Part shown: positions 1 to 12,500 of the stretch, piece by piece
Position numbering within the stretch: position 1 is the first letter of the stretch
Layout of the letters: each line of letters opens with the position of its first letter
Source of the DNA: Luscinia megarhynchos
Taxonomy: Eukaryota; Chordata; Aves; Passeriformes; Turdidae
Direction: 5' to 3'
Assembly: GCA_034336665.1 (NCBI GenBank)
Contig: CM067576.1
Location: 12,205,385 to 12,269,384, forward strand
DNA: 64,000 nt
Notes under the pieces: model-generated
Database searches by the model: none
The model's input: the letters and a program-made list of their open reading frames with translations, nothing else
Told to the model about the DNA's origin: nothing
Program-made: the position numbers and the translations under genes

Positions 1-450
1 GAACTTTTCTGAGCATGAATCAATAGCATGTGCTATACTAGAATTTAATTGTTCCTAGGGTTGCCCCTGTATTCTGAACATTCATTTATATAGTCAGTTT
101 TACTTATTTGTAAAATGCTATTCTGGGCATGTCTTAAGTAGATAGAAGATTTTTATTTGCTTTCACAACCTGGAGAGACAGGGAGCGAAAGTCATGACAT
201 AATTGTAAATATATGAGATGTCATTACTTAATGAAAGCCTGAAAATGCCACACAAATGTGATTTCCTCCTCTATTTTGCTGGAAATTACAGTCGGTTGAG
301 GCAATCAGGATCAAATTTGAACTCTGTAAATCATGTTCCTATTACTGATACCAAAATACCTAAATACAGTAAAGAAAATTAGAATTCTTTGTCAAATGAT
401 GTGCATATCTAGTTTACTTATACTTGAGTACAGTGAAATTTAAATGATTG

Positions 451-530
451 CTGGTTTTGGTTTATGTTTTTTGTCGTTTGGGTTTTGGGGCTTTTTTGGA
501 TTTGTTTTGTTTGTTTGGGGCTGTTTTTTT
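451..530. repeat. T/G-rich low-complexity tract
   Basis: The + strand here is almost entirely T and G, with runs such as GGGTTTTGGGG and TTTGTTTTGTTTGTTTGGGG. Similar tracts occur at 40453-40519 and 58845-58932. It is simple sequence with no coding or RNA signature. Confidence 0.7.
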
Positions 531-3500
531 ACTCAAGGGTGTATATTAGCTCAAATGTATGTAAATTAATAAAAGCAATTTAAAATCTTACTTCATCAAT
601 CAACATGAAAAAATGATGTGTGTGATAAAAAGTAATGGAAGGGAGTAACCACTCGCAGCGTGTGAATAATTGAAGTATGTACCTGCTTGGTGAAATTAGG
701 TGAAAAACAAGGAGTTTGGCATTTCTAGGAGTAGCCACAGTTTTCTGTGTTTAGGTTGTCTCACAGAAAATCAAATTGTGCCAGAGGAGGTCAACAGTTG
801 GTTTGGCAGTAGAGAAATAGTGTGCCCCAAGTACGGAGGTATCAGTAGACAAATTGGAATTTCCCTTCTCTTCACTCTGTCAATTATTGGACTGTGCCTT
901 AGTTTCTTCTCTTCCCATTCTTCTGCCTCCTGTATCGCTGTTGATCTGTAAGGGAAGGAGAAATGCTCCTGGAGAACCTGGCTATGCTTACTTCTAGGTT
1001 TCAGTTACATAAATAGTCAAAAATTAACTACAGAACTGCCTTTTTTCAGGTGAACTTCTAGAAAGTGAAGTGCCCCCCCAGTGGACCCTAGGCAAAGGAG
1101 ATGCATAATCTGCTAACGAGTTGATGGAGGAAGATGGGGTGCATACATGGTTGTTGATAAGAAATGCTTTTATTTGCTGATGCATGTCCTGGGAGATCTG
1201 GTGTCCCTGCTCAAGATGTGGAAATGAAATCTGAGATAACCTCTGTTGTACAGCAGATTACAAATGGGAGGTTGGAAGTGCGGCATGGTGAAAGGAACAC
1301 TATCCAGATGGCACCATGGTGACAGGCTTTATATCAGAGACCAGCCGAGACAAAATAAGAGTGGCTAAGAGAGGGTCTCTGAAAATCACTGATGCCTGTT
1401 ACAGATGTAATGTAACTCTCTCTTTATGGGGAGAATATATTTGCATAAATGCATTGATCAATGATTTTGTTAATCCTGCCGTATTCCAGGCATGTCCTCG
1501 CAAATTGATGAACATTTCTATCAGTCCTTGGTCCGGATGCCTAATTATGTTACATATTTAGAAAGATGGATTTTTCCCTTCCTGGAACATATGTAGTAGT
1601 TGAATGCTGTGCTCATTCTCCTTCTCTGCCCCATTAGGTTGGAGGGTTTTTTCCCTTTAAGAATAGCCTGGAGCCATATAGGCTGCAGAACTTATCAAGA
1701 TAAGAGCAGTGACAGGTTAGAATTATTGGTTTCATGAATCACTGACCAGTATGCTTTTTGAGGAAGCCCAGTTTTATGGGTTGTCTCATTTAAGCCTGGT
1801 GCTGCAGTCACTGCTCTGAGAGATTCCAAAGTCAAAACTCAGGAGATGCAGAGATTTCTGGCAAACCTTCTCTCCCATGATATTAATTGTTTCATTTGCA
1901 TGCTCTGCTCATCTTGTGACCTGCCCTCCCTCCCCTTTGACTAATACAGTTTCTTTGTCAGTAATATAAAAGATGTAGAACAAGCATTTTGACTGTTGAA
2001 AGTCAAGTGAATGTGAACGACTTAATCCAGAGGACACTCAGCTGTGTATTTAATGCTGATGTGCAGCTCAACGCCTTAAACAAGGGCTGAGCTGAAGGCT
2101 AGGATGGAATAAAACTCTCTGCTGATAAAGTTGAGGTGATGACACACCTCTGAGGGAACATGACAAGCTCGAGGTGGATGAGCAGTCATTTGATGCCACA
2201 CTTTGCAGTTCATTGTTTCTATGACTCCCCAAAGCAGCGGGATGACGGTGCTCTGGGAGCTGGATGTGGTTCTGTTGGCACCAATGCAGCCTCTGGGGCT
2301 GGAGGGAGGCTGCATGAGTGTGCACCACGGGTTCCTGTGGTATCACTGTCAAATACCCTGGGATGTCCTCAGCCCTCCTGCGACACCGTCCAGGGTTCAG
2401 AGCTGGTGTATGGCGGAGCTCCTGCTTCCTCTGGGCTCAGTCACAATAGTGAAAAATTATCAATACAAAAAACATTTCAAAACACATAACTGCTCCCCTT
2501 CTTTTTTTTCTGTGTGCAACTAAAGGCATTGTTTGTGACCAGTAGGGGGGTAGATGGTTTGTCTTTCTCAGAAGTTGCTTTTGTCCCTCTGCTGTGCTAA
2601 GTACAACATAGACAAAGGCTGTGAGCTGCAGCCAGTCTTTGTTCAAGGGAGGACTCAGAAGACTGGGAAGAAAGTAAAACTGTGATGGGAGCTCTGTATA
2701 CCGTTGAGCTCCAAGTTGAAGCAAGATATCAGATATTTTACCTTAAAATGTTGCTGCAGGGACCAGGGTTCTATGCATTACATATTACTGGCGTTGTCCA
2801 ATATTTTTAGCTATAATAATATTATACAATGCAATACAATAATATTGTGCCTGTAATAAATTAGATATCAAATCAGTAATATGTAGATAGTTATCTTGGA
2901 ACTGCTTGGAACTGAAGTAGGTATCTATATCTGCACCTGAAAAAAATCCATTGGTAAAACCTTCTTCTGATCTAAAGATGAAATACTGTCTTTTTTCTTG
3001 ATGTTGAAAGGATTATGCGTATAATGTAGGGTATATATGGGTATATATGTGATGATGAGAACATTTTAAAATTAATGTTAAATCAAGAAAAGTAATTTTT
3101 AAAACTTAAAAGAAAGGAATAGATTAATATAAATCAGATTTTATTTACATATCTTATCTAGTCCTGGGTTTAAGAAAAAAAAAATTAAGAGCTGCTTGAA
3201 AGATGGAAGTATAAAATAATGTCAAAGACTTTTGAAGACTAATAATCACAATTTCTATGTTAATTAAGTTATCATAAATGAAGCAGTTTCTTGTTAACTG
3301 GTTCAATATTTTTGAAGCAGAATTGCATTTTTTACGTTTCTGTTTTGGGGTGAATAATCTAAATGCATTGGTTTTAGTCTTTACGAGTGATGGATGACCA
3401 TGCTTGGGGCATCTGCACATCCTTGGAAACAAATCTAAAAATGCTGTAAGGCCATCCAGAAACCTTTGTTATGATGTACCATGTTGCTCAAGTGTTTTAG

Positions 3501-3839
3501 AGAAAATAACTTGGTCAGTTGAAAAAGCATCAATGGCTGCACAAAGCCATTGACGGAAAGGACGTTCAGTTGTGCCATTAAACTTTTTAAAATTGCTCAT
3601 ATTCCCCTTGTCTGCTCAGTGCTGGGTGGGGTGAGGCTTCTTGGTCAGCCAGTGCCAGACTGTCACTTGGAGTGGGGTTTGTTTGAGGGTAAAGAGAAGA
3701 TAACACAGTGGGAGCCAGGCTGATGGCTGTGCTGGAGGGATGAAGCAGCTCAGACTGGGCAAGGTCTCTGTTCACCACTGGAACCTTGGGCTGTGTCTGA
3801 CAGCAGCAGGGCTTTGCTGGGAGAAGGGAGTGTGGGGCA

Positions 3840-4010
3840 GCGTCCCTGGCTCATGGCTCCCAGCGCCGGACGTGGCTGCTGCGGTCGATAAATTGCCGCA
3901 ATGCAGCATCTCTGCGACGGCGCTTTGGAGGCCGGACCCCCGTTGGTGCAGGAGGCGGTTGCGGGCTGGGCGGGCTCTGGGGAGGGGGAGCCCACGCCGC
4001 AGCACCCACG
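3840..4010. promoter_or_regulatory. CpG-rich patch in intron (candidate regulatory element)
   Basis: I count about 18 CpG dinucleotides in roughly 170 bp, against a surrounding intron that is nearly free of CpG. The patch holds GC-box-like strings (GGGCGGG near 3968) and an 11-bp inverted repeat, ATTGCCGCAAT at 3892-3902. It has no TATA box that I would trust and no recognised coding exon. It could be a small CpG island, an enhancer or alternative promoter of SLIT3, or a GC-rich fragment of an unrecognised repeat. The CpG density is directly visible; the function is inferred. Confidence 0.4.
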
Positions 4011-5269
4011 CTTCCTACTGGCTCCTTGGGCAATTCCAGCAGTGTCTTAAAAGGGTTGGGTCCATCTCGTCTGTGAGACATCCCGTCTTCCCATCCGTGG
4101 GAAGGGCGTTGGGAGCCAGGTGAGGCACTCAAGCTGAAACTGGTAGGACAGACCCTCCACAATGGCAGGTATATTTTATTTTGGGTGCATGCAGAGAAAC
4201 AGCCAGGTGTGGAGAGCAATAGACTTCTATTTAGCTACAGCTCGCGCTTGTAGAATATTCCTGAACAAATCATGGGGGCGTCAATTTTTTCTGTGTATAT
4301 TTTATTTTGCGCTTTTTCGCTCTGTGGACTGGAGGCAAAAGAAACACTGTGAGTACTTGCTATTCAGATTGTTATGGTTTCTTACCCATATTGCATGAAT
4401 ATAAGCAGGTATTGCTGGTTCTCATGGGCAGGTGGAGTTTGGGAGAAACGTAAAAATTGGAAAGATAGGCATTTTTAAACATTTGACCTTTTTCTTGTGT
4501 GATGCACACAAGCACTATCTAATGCCTTATTAAAATAAAATCCTGATGGAAAGCAGATTCCTTTCCAGCTTCACCAAGAAATGTAATTGCCCTTGTCTAG
4601 AAACTACGTGTAGTCTTTGTTCTTTCGAAGCGTTTCTTTCATCTGTAAATGTATCTTTTCCTTAACAACTGCTCATGCATGCAAGTCTAAACTCACAGAA
4701 TGTGTGTATCACACATTCCCTTTTCATTCATGTGGATCTATATTAGTCTGTATTTATTTAATTTCCAACATGGATGAATTGCAGATAGGGGCATCACATA
4801 CCATTAGAATATAAAGTTATTCCACAAATGCCTTCTCAGTCTCTTGCACTTTGGGGAGGCAATTTTGGCAGTTAAGGTGAAGTGTTCTCTCTTTACAAGA
4901 TTTGCTTGTTTTCCTTGCTCTGCTGTCCAGAGCCAGGAATTGCCTGTGCAATTCTGTGCCGCACCATGGCCATTGTCCTCTTGCTGGAGCTATGGAAGAT
5001 CTCCTGCTGCTCTCTCCCAGTGAGAATGCTGATGGCCATGGGAGCTGAGACACTGCAATCAGAGTGGCTGTTCTGGCCAAAGCAATAAGGGCTGTTATTT
5101 TGCCTGCAGGACCTACAGGTTCTGCTGTTGGGAGAAAATTGAACACAGGGATTCTGGCAGCCCGCTTTCTGTGGATTCCCTTCGCTGCCTCTTTCAAGGC
5201 GTTGGTAGCACCTTTTACACCAACAGCTGTCTGAAGTGCCAGCAGTGCCATGTCAGTGTGGGGCTGGTG

Positions 5270-5375
5270 GCTCGTCCCTCTTTGTTCCCAGCGGGCAGCG
5301 CGGGCCCCGCAGGCTCCCGCAGTCCCGCCGGCGCTGCCGCATTGCGGCATTGGGGCGGCCCCGGGCTGCCACGGT
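5270..5375. promoter_or_regulatory. Second CpG-rich patch with 15-bp palindrome
   Basis: About 14 CpG dinucleotides fall within roughly 100 bp. The core holds TGCCGCATTGCGGCA (5335-5349), two 7-bp arms that are perfect inverse complements around one T. A 16-bp stretch starting there matches 3894-3909 in the first CpG patch at 14 of 16 positions. No exon with protein similarity is present. A regulatory role is inference from composition only. Confidence 0.4.
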
Positions 5376-8129
5376 GACCATCCCAAGGAGACTGAGTATT
5401 GCCACAGAGCTCTGACAGTGGATGCAGAAATCCATTTTTATCACTTTCCCTACCTCAGAAAAGGCAACTGATTTCTGTCTGCCACTCAGAATGGCTTTTC
5501 TGTTGGTGGTGTGTTCCTTGGAGAAGTACAGGAGGCTGTGTTCCTGGTGGGAGGAAGGTTGTAAGAATAGAGGCTTTTATCATAAAGCTGTAGCTTTAAA
5601 ACTGCTATGTACTCGACACAGGACAAATTAAAACACAGCTTTGAAGAATGATACTATTCTTTTCTGATCCAATGTTAATCAATTTCTTTAGAATGTCTTT
5701 TGGTGAAGTCCTGTAAGGAAATCGTAACACTCAGATGACTGAATGCTGAAACATTTTACCTTGGAAATCTACATCATTAAAATCTACATCATTAACCTGA
5801 ACAAATGATCAAAGTTGCCTGCTCCTTTCAAATTTTGGAGTCGATTTGAAGTGAATTGTGTTTATAAAGCTATTACACATTTAGAAAGGATTAACCTGAA
5901 ACAACTCTTTAGTCAGGCACCTGAGAAACTCTTATTTTGCTGAGGACCTGGTGCAACAAATTTAAGGTTTGTATAATCTGACTTCATGTTGTTGATTCTT
6001 TTTCATCTTTTCCATAAATTGATTCTAGTAGAGTTTTAGACATCTGTATGCATTGAGAACCCAGTCCTGTTACCATTGTTTTTGTGAGGAGCAGCACAGA
6101 ATCCATAGACCACAGTTCCTGACATGCATGCAGTTGTGTGACACCAAGAGCCATGTTTGGTATGAGAGATCTCTCTATAACCTGAAAAAAAACCCCAAAC
6201 CATCTCTACTTAGCAATGAATTTATATTAAAATGAAATAATTGTATTGAAAGTTCATTGTATTAGTTCATTGAACATGAGGTTTTCAAATTAATCTAACA
6301 AACAACATTTAGGGGAGTTTAAATGAAATGCAATTATATTTTTGATTTCTGTGGTTCTTGCAAAAATCTATGCCTAAATAAATGGATTGCAGGGACTGGA
6401 TTCACTCCCTGCTGAAATCAGCAATGGGATTTGCTCTGACTGCAGCAGACATTGGTCTGGGTATTATGACAGCTGGACTTGTTCCCAGTGGTTCTAGGCA
6501 ATAATATCAGCCCTGAAATTTGGTACCATAGAGAAACATCAAAACTACCCTAATGATACAAAAGATTTACTCAGTGTTCACATAAATACTTTTATTTCTT
6601 TTAGTCCAAGTCAAAATTCTGGATGTAATTGGGACTTAGAGCCACAACAGGCATTCCCAATGCATACACTGTACTGAAAATTGTGTAGCCTTTCGGCAAA
6701 GACCTGAGAAAATGACTTGAGGAAAGCCAATGTTCATTTGCTATTTTTGAGTTTAGAAGAAAAACTCACTGGAGAATCCTTCATTCAAAAATAAAACAGT
6801 GGCAGAATAATTTCAGCCTGCATTCTCTTATCCTTGCACCAATGCTTTTGTATTTTAATTCAGGCTGAACAGAATTTGTATTTTCTGCCTAGAATTAAAG
6901 TGCCATGTAAAAGATTGAAAAACTGATTGAAACTTCTCTAAAAAGCTTTTTCAACTCTCACTAGGCATAGATGTTAGAAAGAATTGGGAGATGCAACTGG
7001 TACATGTATTTTGTACAGCTGATAGAGGTGATTTGATTGTGTGGGAAAATAGCAATGACTTTCTGTGCAGGCAAAGAGCAACTTCCTCTAAAGGAAGCAA
7101 TAAGACATTTCATATAAGAGCATGTGAATGACATTCTTGATTAAACATCTAACAAAGTACATAATCTAAATTTGTACCTGCTTTCTCTGTATAAACCTTA
7201 TTATGTTTTATTTTACATTATCCTATTCTCTGCTTTATCTTGTTTTGTAATATTTTATGTATTTGGGTGTTGGTGTAAGTAAGTAAATTAAGGCATAATG
7301 ATATGTATGTGCATAAATCATAACATAAATTCATGGCTAAAGGTAACACCAGAAGGGTTTGGCCATATGTCACCAAAATCCTTAATTTTGCTCGTGTGAT
7401 TTTTTATGGCCTCTTGCCCATTTCTACTGATTCCTAGTCCCAATCTCTTTATCTGGACAGCTTGCCCAGCATTTTTTTGCTGCAAGTTTTCTTTTTCCCT
7501 CTCACCTGCTCTTAACCCCAGCTCCTGAGCTTGCCCATCCCAGAGACTTCAGCCAAGGCATAGCCAGACTTCAGGAGCAATTAATGCAGTAATTACAGGA
7601 CTTAAGTTAATATGCCCTAAAATTATAACTGTGGGCAAATGTGAGCATCCTGGTTCTTGCCAGGTGGCAAAACAGGCATTTTAAATGAAGAATCTATTAT
7701 TAGAATAACTTAGTTTCCCTAAAGCCTGATGTTTTTGAAAGGAATCTCACTCCTTCAAGGGAAAAAAAAATCTGCCTTAAACATCTGGCCTTTATAATAA
7801 GCTTAAATAGTTAAAATCTGACAGTAATATGCAAATTAAAATTAGCCACAGAGTGGGAAGAACCAGGCAATTGTAGCAGTAAACACTGCTGGCAGTTTTG
7901 TGCATAATTCTGTGCTAAGCTTATTTACTTTATTTTTTCCATACATTTCTAAAACGAAGATTTTCTTTCTTCTCTGTCCTTGAGATATTCATACTTCTGA
8001 TGTCAGCTTCCCAAGTTAATGATGTTGGAGCCTCTCACGTTGCTGTGAAGAGAACACTTGTGAACACATTGTCAAAAGACTAATACTAGAACAGAAACCA
8101 CAAATCGGCAACCAGTTATTTTTATTTCA

Positions 8130-8420
8130 GTGGCTTCTCCGTGTCACCTGGAGACTATTTAGACCATTATTTGCCTGGGCTAACGTTGTGTTTAAAAATA
8201 GCACTTGTCTGGTGCCAACTCATTTTAGAGTTGGGTACAAATATTGAGACAACCCCCCAGCTGTTACTGCTTGTGCTGCTAATTTGAGGTGTCAGCTCGG
8301 AGCTCTGCTGCTCCATGTCAGTGAATGAGGCCCCTTGTGAGATCATTATGTTTCCCAACAGTGCCGAGTAACGGATTAATCAGTGCAGCATCAGTTGCTT
8401 TCATTATCTGCCCACATGGT
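8130..8420. other. Candidate conserved noncoding block
   Basis: This is a repeat-free, mixed-composition stretch in an otherwise AT-rich intron. It carries several motifs typical of developmental enhancers, notably GGATTAATC at 8373-8381 (a K50/bicoid-class homeodomain type site embedded in a palindrome). No open frame here has coding character. The call rests on appearance alone and is weak without an alignment. Confidence 0.2.
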
Positions 8421-9510
8421 CGTTGTGGGCTTTAACTTAAACAGTCTGTGGTGAGATCAAGGGATTGAGTACAAGAGGCACTCGGGGCTCACCACAGCTC
8501 AGGGGAGATGCAGTTGAGTTTTGGGCATTGCCTAACAATCGAACCTTGGATGCCTTGAAAGCCCAGGGTGACTGCACTCAGGGCTGAGGGATGGAGTTCC
8601 AAAGCCACCTTGCTTTTTCATCAGAGGCCATAAGAAACAGTAAATATTTAATTCAATGCAAATTCCTCCTGCCCTGTGTGAAAAATAGCTCTTTACAGCT
8701 GTTGGAAATATAGCTCCTTTTGCCCTGCAATCTGAAAGTTAATTACAAACATTAATTAGGGCAGCATATGAAACTCAAGTTTTGGGTTTATTATTAAATA
8801 TAGATTCAGATTCCCTTTTTGGAATTGCTGCTGTTAGTTTTATTGGGTGATATATGAGGGCTGGAGGGGGTCAGAAGTTGTCATCCACTGTCCCTCCCTG
8901 GGGCAGGCCCATCGAATCCAATGCCATTCCTGACAGGGATTCATTTACTAGCTTCCCTCCCCATGGCTGCAAGCTCTGTAACAGCTCTTTTCTATATTTT
9001 CCCTGTTCTTACTGTAAGAAACATTCTCTCTATATCTAATGAAAATCCCTCTTTCTGAAATTTAAACTTGTTACTGCTTTGCTTAACCCCTGGGTGAATA
9101 CAAGGAACAGAGAATGCTTTTTGCCTTTGCAGTGGCATTTTGTGTTGTTCAGTGGTTTAAAAGTAAGTGATGTGAATCTGCTAACACAGAGGTCTAAGGT
9201 AATGGCACTTAGTGTTGAATTATGCTGCTGGTGCAGCTCCCAAATTCATGTTTTGTCTCTGTATTTCAGACAGACCTAGGTCCTCCTTTTATGTGCATAA
9301 ATACTGATGGTGATGTCTAATCTTGCATAGGCTCAACAGTTTCAATCCACACGTACACTGAGAAAAGATTCCTTCTCTTTTATTTACCAGCACTATACAC
9401 AGACATCCCCCAAAGCTTTGAGGTCTTGGATGTTGTGTTTCTGACACTGTCAGGGACAGAGTAGTGGTGTCTTTTGAGCTCCACTGGCAACTTAGGCAGA
9501 GCTGTTCAGC

Positions 9511-9534
9511 TTTTTATTTTTCTTTTTTTTTTTT
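9511..9534. repeat. T-rich homopolymer tract
   Basis: A T-rich run is interrupted by single A and C bases and ends in twelve consecutive T. No flanking retroposon body was recognised on either side. Confidence 0.7.
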
Positions 9535-12500
9535 GCCTCACTTCATCCACTTCTGAGTAGAAGTAACATTATCAAAAAACTGTTAGCACAAGAGGCTTAA
9601 TTATGCTTGGAGATGCCTTGGTTAAGTCTGAATGAATTCCCTGGTCTCATTTAGTGGATATATAGTTGCACTGAGGATAGGAGCTGGGAGCCCTGGCAGC
9701 AGTGGGAGAAGCAGGAATCGGGGAGTATGACAGTAATTCACTCCTGGGAACGTTCCCAGCCTGCAGACACATCATTTGTAGCTATCCATTGCATGCACAT
9801 GGATAATAATCTTGCATTAGGCCCAATTACATGGTGTTATGGACACAGAACACAGGGATTACACACCCAGCCAGGAGCACCCCATGACAGAGCAGTGGGG
9901 TAATTGGAGGAGACAGAAGGAAATGTTAGTTGTTAGTGCTCTCAGTGCTGCAGGGCATGGCACAGCTCAGCCCCACCAGCCTAGTCCCCTTTGCTTTGCT
10001 GCTGTGTTTCAGTGTCTCACTTTGAAAGCCCAGATTTATCACAGAGGGAGGTAACCCAGCACCACCTTTTCACAACATGTTGAGAGAGTTTTGAGTGGGA
10101 AAAGGAACTGAACATCGTTGCTTAACTTAGAGTGAAGCCCACAGACACATGGAAGCCTGTACTACCAAAGAAAGGCTGGAGTTTGTAGGATTCCTGGTAT
10201 CAAATCCTAAACCTGCAAAAAATCTACTCTGCCCAAACATAAAACGCATTCAAACCCAGCAATAATCTAGTACATGAGCTGGTGCCTTTGCAGATGTCTT
10301 TCTCCATTTACCAATCAGTGAATGGGTCTGAATTTTTCTTTCTTATTGAGAATTTTGCCAGTTCTGGGGTGTCCCGTGGTCAGCCAAATGTAACACAAAA
10401 GCAGCCTGGTGTGGATCAAGTACCTGAATGGCCAGCACAGCAGGCCTCTAGTAACTATGGGAGATGTTTACTAAGCCTTAGGGGAAAATGTTTTCCCAAT
10501 TTGAATTAAGTTTGAATTAAAATGTCTCAGTTTGATTAGCTCTTTTGCTAATCAGCTGCAGATTTGGATTGGGAACAAACCCAGTCCCCGTTACTGACAA
10601 GGAGCAAAGGGCATCTTCAGCATCCAAGAGGTTCCCCCCTGCCCCTTTCACTTGAATCTGTCCAGGCTGAAACAAGAAGCATCACGGTGGCTATTGCACT
10701 GTACTGCTACACATTATGAAAATGCCTTATACTTAGAAAAATTGATATCTGAATTAGGTTTCTTTTTCCTTTTGTCAATGATTGACTAGGATACCAGATT
10801 TTTTTTTAAGCTGGGATGTGGCAGGTGGTATTGTTATTGGTGTTGTGTGTAAAACAAAAAATCCAATGCTCCTGTATATTTTCCCACTTGAAGTGTGACT
10901 GGAAAACATTAGGACAGTCATTTTTTACTAAATAGTTAATGTTGCAGATATTGCTATTGTGTTGTGTAACATTTTCTGTCAGAGGAGATCCTTTTGACAC
11001 TAAACCAGATTAGATCACATGGATATGTTGCCATGAAAGTATGATTTCAGGTTAAAAAATTGACAGGCATTCTGATGTGTTTTATATATTCTTAATTGTA
11101 TTAATTGAATTCTAAGTAAGGAAGCAAAATCTCTGTGTAGTCTGTGATTTACAGAACTGAGATTGAATACTGACCTGACAATCTGGAATTTCTGCTCTCT
11201 GAATTAGTCCTAGGGATGTGAAAGAGTGCTTAGAGTTTCTGAGTTTTTAAATTAAAATACTTGTACTATAAATAGGGTTCAAAATTTGAGTAGTTTCTTT
11301 TTTCTCAAGGCCTCTGCCATAAAACTTGTGTGATTTCCTCTAACGTTAGAAGTATCTTTTTTTCTATTGACTCTCGTCAGTCCTGTGCAGAAAGAATAAA
11401 GAATAATGCATAAAAATGCAGAAAAAGACACAGACATGCCATTTGTTTCTGCAGGTTAGTGATTTTAATGTATTTACATTGAGTCTGGAATTACCAGCTC
11501 TGTGTCAGGGAACTGCAGTGGTGTTCCTGAGTTTGGAGCAAGTCAGAAGAGAGCAAAAATGCAACTGCATGAAATTAAATTTGCACCAAAGTTTGAGGAA
11601 GGAGATAATTAATTGTTTTCAAATCGTGACAGGGTTGCAGACTGAGCAGTCTTTCCTCTAGGAAAATTCTGATTAGTAGGGGCTATAAATCTCTTTATTT
11701 TTCAGAAGGAGGAAGGCAGCTCCACGTGTGCCTGTAGCCAGTTTGGGCGAGTGGCAGAGCAGTGAGTTAGGAGAGCAGCTCCTCTGGGGCTGTAAATTGG
11801 AGTCAGTGGGACTGTGACAGTTCCCAGTGCTGGAGGATGTGCCACCTCTGAGACTGCTGATCTCACGTTATGCATCTTCCAAGTAGTCCTTGGAGGATCC
11901 TTAGGGCTGCTGCAGTCTGCTTCTGCTTACCCTGCAGGATCTGACAAGGATCACAGCCCAAGGTGGGAAGTTGGCTGGCATAAATAATATTGTCTATAAC
12001 CCCAGCCTCCTGTGTCAGCATTTTGGGTGTGATTAGTTTACAGGGAGAGGACTTCTAAATGAGAGGACGGTGCTTTTTACAAGGGATGTGTTGGGTTCTG
12101 GAAGAGGTGAGATTTTAAGGCTGAGGACCACTCAGCAGAATATGTGTCCCCATATGATGTTGGAGGAGTCAGAAGATTCTGGAATTCCTGTTTCTCACAG
12201 GTTTCTGGTATTTATGAATCTCTTTCTATAGATACAAATTTTGGGTGGATCAATCTGAGGCTAGGACCTTGGAGCAACCAGCAGACTACAGGAGTGTAAT
12301 TTATTTTTTTCCCCTCATACTAAAAATGCTGCTATATTGCGTGTTCACCTCTGTCAGGACACATCTCTTAAAAAATCATTTCTGGGAAGGAATCATGTGC
12401 ATGATGGAAAGCTTTGCAGGATGTCTCTAGAGCACATCTCTACCTGAACATGTTCCCATTTCAGAGTTCCCACTGCCTGGGAGCTGAGTGATGTGCAGCC

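Noticed and set aside
4817..5386. 189-codon - strand frame, the longest in the window
   Set aside because: It crosses the CpG-rich patch, where stops are rare, and shows no recognisable domain or splice signals. I keep the CpG patch as the observation and not the frame.
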